9,374 nt of DNA from the NCBI GenBank assembly GCA_900771005.1, contig CAAGMI010000045.1:1-9374 (forward strand). Direction: 5' to 3'. This DNA comes from Rikenellaceae bacterium. GTDB lineage: Bacteria > Bacteroidota > Bacteroidia > Bacteroidales > UBA932. Of this stretch, positions 6,458 through 9,374 are shown one piece after another. A program made the translations under genes and the position numbers. Position 1 is the stretch's first letter. The number at the start of each line of letters is the position of its first letter. The notes under the pieces were generated by a model. The model had not been told where the DNA came from, made no database searches, and was given only the letters and a program-made list of their open reading frames with translations.

Positions 6458-7873
6458 CTATTCTTCCTTTTTAATTTTTACACCTTTGAGAGATGCAGCC
6501 TCTTCAGGGAACTCCTGACGCCAGTTAGGGTTTCTGGTGGAGCTGCTCAGGTTGATCGAAACGTCAGCACGCTTGCTCTCACCCCATTCATAGTCATTGC
6601 CAGGGAGCAGGGCATTCATAATGACACCCACGAGAGCGGCGATGGCAAGTCCTGAGAGTGAAACCTTCCCGATAACGATTGCACCCGGCCCGTAGTTGAC
6701 TCCGATTGCCAGCACCATGATGAGGGCTGCAATGAGAAGGTTGCGGGAATATGTCATATCCACCTTGTTTTCAACGAGATTACGGATACCGACTGCGGAA
6801 ATCATTCCGTAAAGGACAAGGCTCACGCCACCGATGGTTGCAGCCGGCATAACAGCTACTACGGCAGCAAACTTAGGGCAGAAGGAGAATATGATCGCCA
6901 GCACGGCCGCAATGCGGATCACACGCGGGTCAAAGACCTTGGTAAGGTTGAGCACGCCGGTATTCTCTCCGTATGTCGTATTTGCCGGAGCTCCGAACAA
7001 TGAAGCCAGGGCCGTCGCAAGTCCGTCACCCATAAGAGTGCGGTGCAGACCCGGATCCTCAAGATAATTGATGCCGGTTGTGGACACTATGGCGCACATA
7101 TCGCCCACATGCTCCATCATCGTCGCCAGGGAAATAGGCACAATGGTTATCATCGCTGTCACGATAAGCCCCCAGTCAGGATTTGACAGGACAGAGAAAG
7201 CGGTGTTCTTCATCTGGAAAGGCATTCCTATCCAGGATGCTTCCTTCACAGGTGTGAAATCCACGGCTCCCAGGCAGACTGCCAGAAGATATGATCCGAA
7301 CACACCCAGGAGAACCGGAATGATACGTATCATTCCCTTGCCCCAGAGGTTGCAAACGACTATTATCACTACAGCAATGAGGGCTATCCACCAGTTTGTC
7401 GCACAGTTTGTCAGGGCAGAGCCCGACAGGGTAAGGCCTATGGATATGATGATCGGTCCCGTGACAATCGGAGGGAAGAAACGCATCACCCTCTTGACTC
7501 CGAAAAGTTTGAACATCGCCGCAAGTACAAAATACAGAAGCCCGGCAAAGAAGACTCCGATACAGGCATAAGGCAATGAGGATGCAAGGTCGAGGCCACG
7601 TGCAGCCCCGATCTCCACAACGGCGGCATATCCACCTATGAACGCAAATGAAGATCCCAGGAATGCAGGCACCTTCATCTTTGTCAGGAAATGGAAGAGA
7701 AGCGTTCCCAATCCCGCAAACAGCAGTGTGGCGCTTACTGACAACCCCGTCAGGGCAGGCACAAGCACTGTCGCGCCGAACATTGCAAACATGTGCTGGA
7801 AACCCAGGACAAGCATTCTCGGACGTCCGAGAGTCCGCGCATCATAGATGCAATTTGGTTTTATGTTATCCAT
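6458..7873 (-). CDS. uraA: Uracil/xanthine permease, NCS2 (UraA-type)
   Basis: A 471-residue inner-membrane nucleobase:proton symporter of the NCS2/NAT family with many hydrophobic segments. Recognisable blocks are LGFQHMFAMFGATVLVP near the N terminus (TM1), FLGSSFAFIGG (TM3), MMEHVGD (252-258) and GAPANTTYGENTGVLNLT (around 293-310). Glu254 and Glu303 correspond to the uracil-binding Glu241 and Glu290 of E. coli UraA, with the same 49-residue spacing. Glu rather than Gln in the second motif favours uracil over xanthine. The position of E. coli His245 is Asp258 here. The C-terminal tail (about 430-471) is long, charged and probably cytoplasmic. The ATG at 7873 is preceded almost directly by a terminator hairpin, so expression may depend on read-through from the upstream pair of genes. 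The DUF5020 channel gene follows by 4 nt. Confidence 0.93.
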   Translation of the reverse strand: MDNIKPNCIYDARTLGRPRMLVLGFQHMFAMFGATVLVPALTGLSVSATLLFAGLGTLLFHFLTKMKVPAFLGSSFAFIGGYAAVVEIGAARGLDLASSLPYACIGVFFAGLLYFVLAAMFKLFGVKRVMRFFPPIVTGPIIISIGLTLSGSALTNCATNWWIALIAVVIIVVCNLWGKGMIRIIPVLLGVFGSYLLAVCLGAVDFTPVKEASWIGMPFQMKNTAFSVLSNPDWGLIVTAMITIVPISLATMMEHVGDMCAIVSTTGINYLEDPGLHRTLMGDGLATALASLFGAPANTTYGENTGVLNLTKVFDPRVIRIAAVLAIIFSFCPKFAAVVAVMPAATIGGVSLVLYGMISAVGIRNLVENKVDMTYSRNLLIAALIMVLAIGVNYGPGAIVIGKVSLSGLAIAALVGVIMNALLPGNDYEWGESKRADVSINLSSSTRNPNWRQEFPEEAASLKGVKIKKEE

Positions 7874-7876
7874 ATT

Positions 7877-7904
7877 AAAAAAAAGGCCGCTTCTTCAAGC
7901 GGCC
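7877..7904 (-). terminator. Intrinsic terminator after the DUF1508 gene, just before uraA
   Basis: On the minus strand GGCCGCTT-GAAG-AAGCGGCC forms an 8-bp GC-rich stem with a tetraloop followed by eight T. The T-run ends only three nucleotides before the uraA ATG. It can terminate the NigD-like/DUF1508 transcript, and its position makes it a candidate attenuator for uraA. Confidence 0.88.
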
Positions 7905-7915
7905 CTAATTAGAAA

Positions 7916-8242
7916 TTATTCCTCAACGATTTCAGCTTCAGGAGCATTCTTCATAACAGAAGCAATGCCTGCCTTCATCGTGGTCTCACTTGCATACATC
8001 TGGCTTGCACCGACAACCTGACCGTTGGTAGCTTTGAGGTTGAAGAAAGGCTTGCCGTTCTTCGCAACCTTGACTTCAAATTTGTCAGCCTTGGTGGCGT
8101 TCTTCTTTACGGATTCGATACCGTTAAGGCACGCTGTCTTGGTTGTGTAACCTTCACTTGTCAAAATGACCTGGCCGTTGGAAGCCTTAAGATTGAACTG
8201 GAACTCTCCGTTCTTTCTTGTTGTAACAACAAATTTTCCCAT
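7916..8242 (-). CDS. YegP-family protein with two DUF1508 repeats
   Basis: A 108-residue soluble protein with no signal peptide. It consists of two DUF1508 (YegP) units, about residues 2-50 and 53-101. Each has the pattern KF-x-V...KNG-x-x-FNLKA-[ST]-NGQV, a Ser/Tyr-containing strand, and a C-terminal helix GI-x-SV-x-KNA. Single and double versions of this small alpha/beta domain are common in bacteria, and their function is not established. The C terminus is acidic (EAEIVEE). It starts 27 nt after the stop of the NigD-like lipoprotein gene on the same strand and is followed by a strong terminator, so the two probably form a bicistronic unit. No separate promoter was found in the 27-nt gap. 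Confidence 0.93.
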   Translation of the reverse strand: MGKFVVTTRKNGEFQFNLKASNGQVILTSEGYTTKTACLNGIESVKKNATKADKFEVKVAKNGKPFFNLKATNGQVVGASQMYASETTMKAGIASVMKNAPEAEIVEE

Positions 8243-8269
8243 AATTATTGATTTTAGTTTATTAATTGA

Positions 8270-8986
8270 TTACCAATCCGTCCTGCTGCAATAGTCAAAT
8301 GCGACAGTCTCCCACTTACCTGTAGTCATGCTGTGCCATCTAAGCTTGAGGGCCACGGTCTCTCCCTTTGTATCCGGAAGGCACTCGAGAGGGAAATTGA
8401 TTATGAAAGACTGACTGTGTGTAGAGATATCACCCTTAGGGTTGTGCCTCAACTCAACCACATAAGGATCTTTCGGATCCACTCCGGTGAGAAGATTGAT
8501 TTCATGTGTTATCCCGAAATCTGACATCGGCATTTCGAAACAGACGTTGAGATATCCGTCCTCTACCAATGTCCTCGGGAACGTATTTGGTCCCAGATAA
8601 AGGCCCAGGAGACCGTCCCCATAGATTTCAGGATTGAGTTTCTTCAAAACCACAGGTGCCTTGGTGTACAGCGCGTCCATGTCGTGAAGGACAACCGTCT
8701 TCGTGCTGGCGAACCCCGGAATAGTCATCTGGCTTGATCCGCCATCAAGTGTATATCTGACAATGGCACGATGCTCCTTGCCGTCAGCAAACGGGTACTT
8801 CTGCATATCTTTATTGGTCACTATCAGCGCGGTGCTGTCATCCTGCTTCAGATAATAGAAACCGCCTTCAAGCGGCTTGAATGTAACCGTAGCATCATAA
8901 ATCACTACAGGAGCTTCATATTTGGAACATGAAGCTGACATAATAATCGACAATACTACAATAATCGCAAAACTGAACTTTTTCAT
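8270..8986 (-). CDS. NigD-like lipoprotein
   Basis: A 238-residue lipoprotein (MSAS before Cys20). It resembles the NigD-like family of Bacteroidetes: an N-terminal small beta-barrel domain with GGFYYLKQDDSTALIVTN (about 41-58) and an RAIVRYTLDG strand, followed by a C-terminal beta domain with YLNVCFEMPM and the HEINLL motif, ending near FDYCSRTDW. Family members were named from a nigrescin bacteriocin locus, but most occur outside bacteriocin clusters and have no proven role. Nothing bacteriocin-like is visible here. It is the first gene of the minus-strand unit with the DUF1508 gene and is divergent from tRNA-Met. It is most likely anchored in the outer membrane. Confidence 0.82.
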   Translation of the reverse strand: MKKFSFAIIVVLSIIMSASCSKYEAPVVIYDATVTFKPLEGGFYYLKQDDSTALIVTNKDMQKYPFADGKEHRAIVRYTLDGGSSQMTIPGFASTKTVVLHDMDALYTKAPVVLKKLNPEIYGDGLLGLYLGPNTFPRTLVEDGYLNVCFEMPMSDFGITHEINLLTGVDPKDPYVVELRHNPKGDISTHSQSFIINFPLECLPDTKGETVALKLRWHSMTTGKWETVAFDYCSRTDW

Positions 8987-9011
8987 TTTTTTACTCCAAC
9001 AATAAATTTCG

Positions 9012-9019
9012 TAAATGTA
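9012..9019 (-). promoter_or_regulatory. Possible -7 element for the NigD-like gene
   Basis: TACATTTA on the minus strand matches seven of eight positions of TAnnTTTG, 25 nt before the ATG at 8986. The expected TTTG upstream is not clear, so the call rests on the -7 box and position only. Confidence 0.35.
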
Positions 9020-9044
9020 TAAAAATTATTTGATAGTTCCTACG

Positions 9045-9075
9045 TTAGGAAATATGAGAATAATAACTATATTTG
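9045..9075 (+). promoter_or_regulatory. Promoter of tRNA-Met
   Basis: TATATTTG (9068-9075) is a perfect TAnnTTTG -7 element, 28 nt before the tRNA 5' end. TTAG at 9045-9048, three of four matches to TTTG, lies 19 nt upstream of it. Confidence 0.6.
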
Positions 9076-9103
9076 CAGTCCATTCTTCGGAATGGTGCGT
9101 AAT

Positions 9104-9177
9104 GGCGGGGTAGCTCAGCTGGCTAGAGCGTCGGATTCATAATCCGGAGGTCGTGGGATCATGCCCCACTCCCGCTA
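9104..9177 (+). tRNA. tRNA-Met (anticodon CAT), elongator-type
   Basis: A complete 74-nt cloverleaf. The acceptor is GGCGGGG with TCCCGCT (G-U pairs at 1-72 and 7-66), the D stem is GCTC/GAGC, and the anticodon stem is TCGGA/TCCGG with loop TTCATAA (CAT at 9138-9140). The variable region is AGGTC, the T stem GTGGG/CCCAC, and the discriminator A. CCA is not encoded. The T loop reads ATCATGC rather than the canonical TTCRANY, so positions 54 and 58 are A and T instead of T and A. The anticodon could also belong to an Ile2 tRNA (lysidine-modified), but the body looks more like an elongator Met tRNA. It is not an initiator: the D stem and acceptor differ and there are no three G-C pairs at the base of the anticodon stem. 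Confidence 0.93.
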
Positions 9178-9196
9178 CAAAATAAAGATTTTCAAG

Positions 9197-9224
9197 GCAG
9201 TGACCGGAAGGTTGCTGCTTTTTT
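9197..9224 (+). terminator. Intrinsic terminator after tRNA-Met
   Basis: GCAGTGACC-GGAA-GGTTGCTGC forms a 9-bp stem (two G-U wobbles) with a four-base loop, followed by six T and further T-rich sequence to about 9240. It lies 19 nt after the tRNA. Confidence 0.82.
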
Positions 9225-9298
9225 GTTGTTTTTATTTTTTGCACCCTGCCACTGGAGGTATAATGGACATTTTCGGTTGGTAAAACCCCATATAACAA

Positions 9299-9329
9299 TT
9301 TGACACATTGACACTTATACCTACTTTTA
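9299..9329 (+). promoter_or_regulatory. Promoter of a gene beyond the right edge
   Basis: TTTG (9299-9302), a 19-nt spacer, then TACTTTTA (9322-9329, seven of eight matches to TAnnTTTG). The transcript would start near 9334-9337 and run off the window. The stretch 9225-9298 upstream holds nothing else that I can identify. Confidence 0.5.
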
Positions 9330-9350
9330 TGGAAGTCGTTTCATAAAAGT
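9323..9350. promoter_or_regulatory. 12-bp palindrome over the predicted transcription start (operator candidate)
   Basis: ACTTTTATGGAA-GTCG-TTTCATAAAAGT is an inverted repeat with eleven Watson-Crick pairs and one G-T pair out of twelve. Its left arm overlaps the predicted -7 element and its centre lies at the expected start site. A dimeric repressor site fits better than an RNA hairpin because much of the left arm would not be transcribed. No T-run follows, so it is not a terminator. Confidence 0.45.
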
Positions 9351-9366
9351 CTTGATATGGGAAAAA

Positions 9367-9374
9367 TAAGGAGG
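9367..9374 (+). promoter_or_regulatory. Perfect Shine-Dalgarno sequence at the window edge
   Basis: TAAGGAGG occupies the last eight bases. The coding genes in this window lack such a strong site, as is usual in Bacteroidetes, so its presence is unusual and implies a plus-strand start codon a few bases beyond 9374. The gene itself is not visible. Confidence 0.5.

Noticed and set aside
7068..7571. 167-codon plus-strand open frame opposite uraA
   Set aside because: It is antisense to conserved transmembrane coding of uraA and has no signal or motif of its own.
9300..9314. Direct repeat TTGACAC-A-TTGACAC resembling sigma-70 -35 boxes
   Set aside because: No TATAAT-like -10 element lies 16-18 nt downstream of either copy, and the Bacteroidetes TTTG/TAnnTTTG pair explains the region better.
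9256..9322. Inverted repeat AGGTATAA / TTATACCT as possible mobile-element ends near the tRNA
   Set aside because: Only 8 bp, 51 nt apart, with no transposase, integrase or duplicated tRNA 3' end visible, so it is probably chance.

Overview
The window comes from a Bacteroidota genome, most likely of the order Bacteroidales. The evidence is the abundance of Sec/SPII lipoproteins with Cys-Ser-Lys mature ends, a BspA-type leucine-rich-repeat surface protein, a NigD-like lipoprotein, a DUF5020 Tsx-like porin, and promoter elements of the Bacteroidetes type (TTTG, about 19 nt, TAnnTTTG). No insertion sequence, integrase, CRISPR array or phage gene is visible. Genus cannot be fixed by eye.

Layout. 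(1) Positions 1-1625, minus strand: 5' part of a BspA-like LRR lipoprotein gene that runs off the left edge, with a near-identical 141-bp tandem repeat array. (2) Positions 1626-1759: divergent intergenic promoter region with a small palindrome. (3) Positions 1760-5657, plus strand: a tight four-gene run of lipoproteins. It holds a BMP/PnrA-like solute-binding protein, a fusion of a Leu/Ile/Val-type binding protein with a legumain-like C13 cysteine peptidase, and two paralogous small four-cysteine lipoproteins; a strong bidirectional terminator follows. (4) Positions 5746-8986, minus strand: in transcription order a NigD-like lipoprotein, a YegP/DUF1508 protein, a terminator hairpin, a UraA-type uracil permease and a DUF5020 Tsx-like outer-membrane protein. 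(5) Positions 9012-9374: divergent promoters, tRNA-Met(CAT) with its terminator, then a promoter, a palindrome and a perfect Shine-Dalgarno sequence at the right edge that must serve a gene just outside.

The most interesting part is region 1-3. The C13 domain keeps the legumain His and Cys at exactly legumain spacing, and also the Arg, Glu, Ser and Asp positions of the Asn-binding S1 pocket. The LRR protein and the two small lipoproteins next to it all carry the same leader, ending PEAPEN followed by Ser or Asp, with the Asn exactly 12 residues after the lipidated Cys. Legumains cut after Asn. A testable inference is that these lipoproteins are substrates that the fused, ligand-sensing peptidase cuts (or transfers) just beside their lipid anchors. 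This is a hypothesis from sequence, not a demonstrated system.

The uraA and DUF5020 genes form a plausible inner- plus outer-membrane pair for pyrimidine or nucleoside uptake. The terminator hairpin three nucleotides before the uraA start codon suggests that uraA depends on read-through or attenuation.
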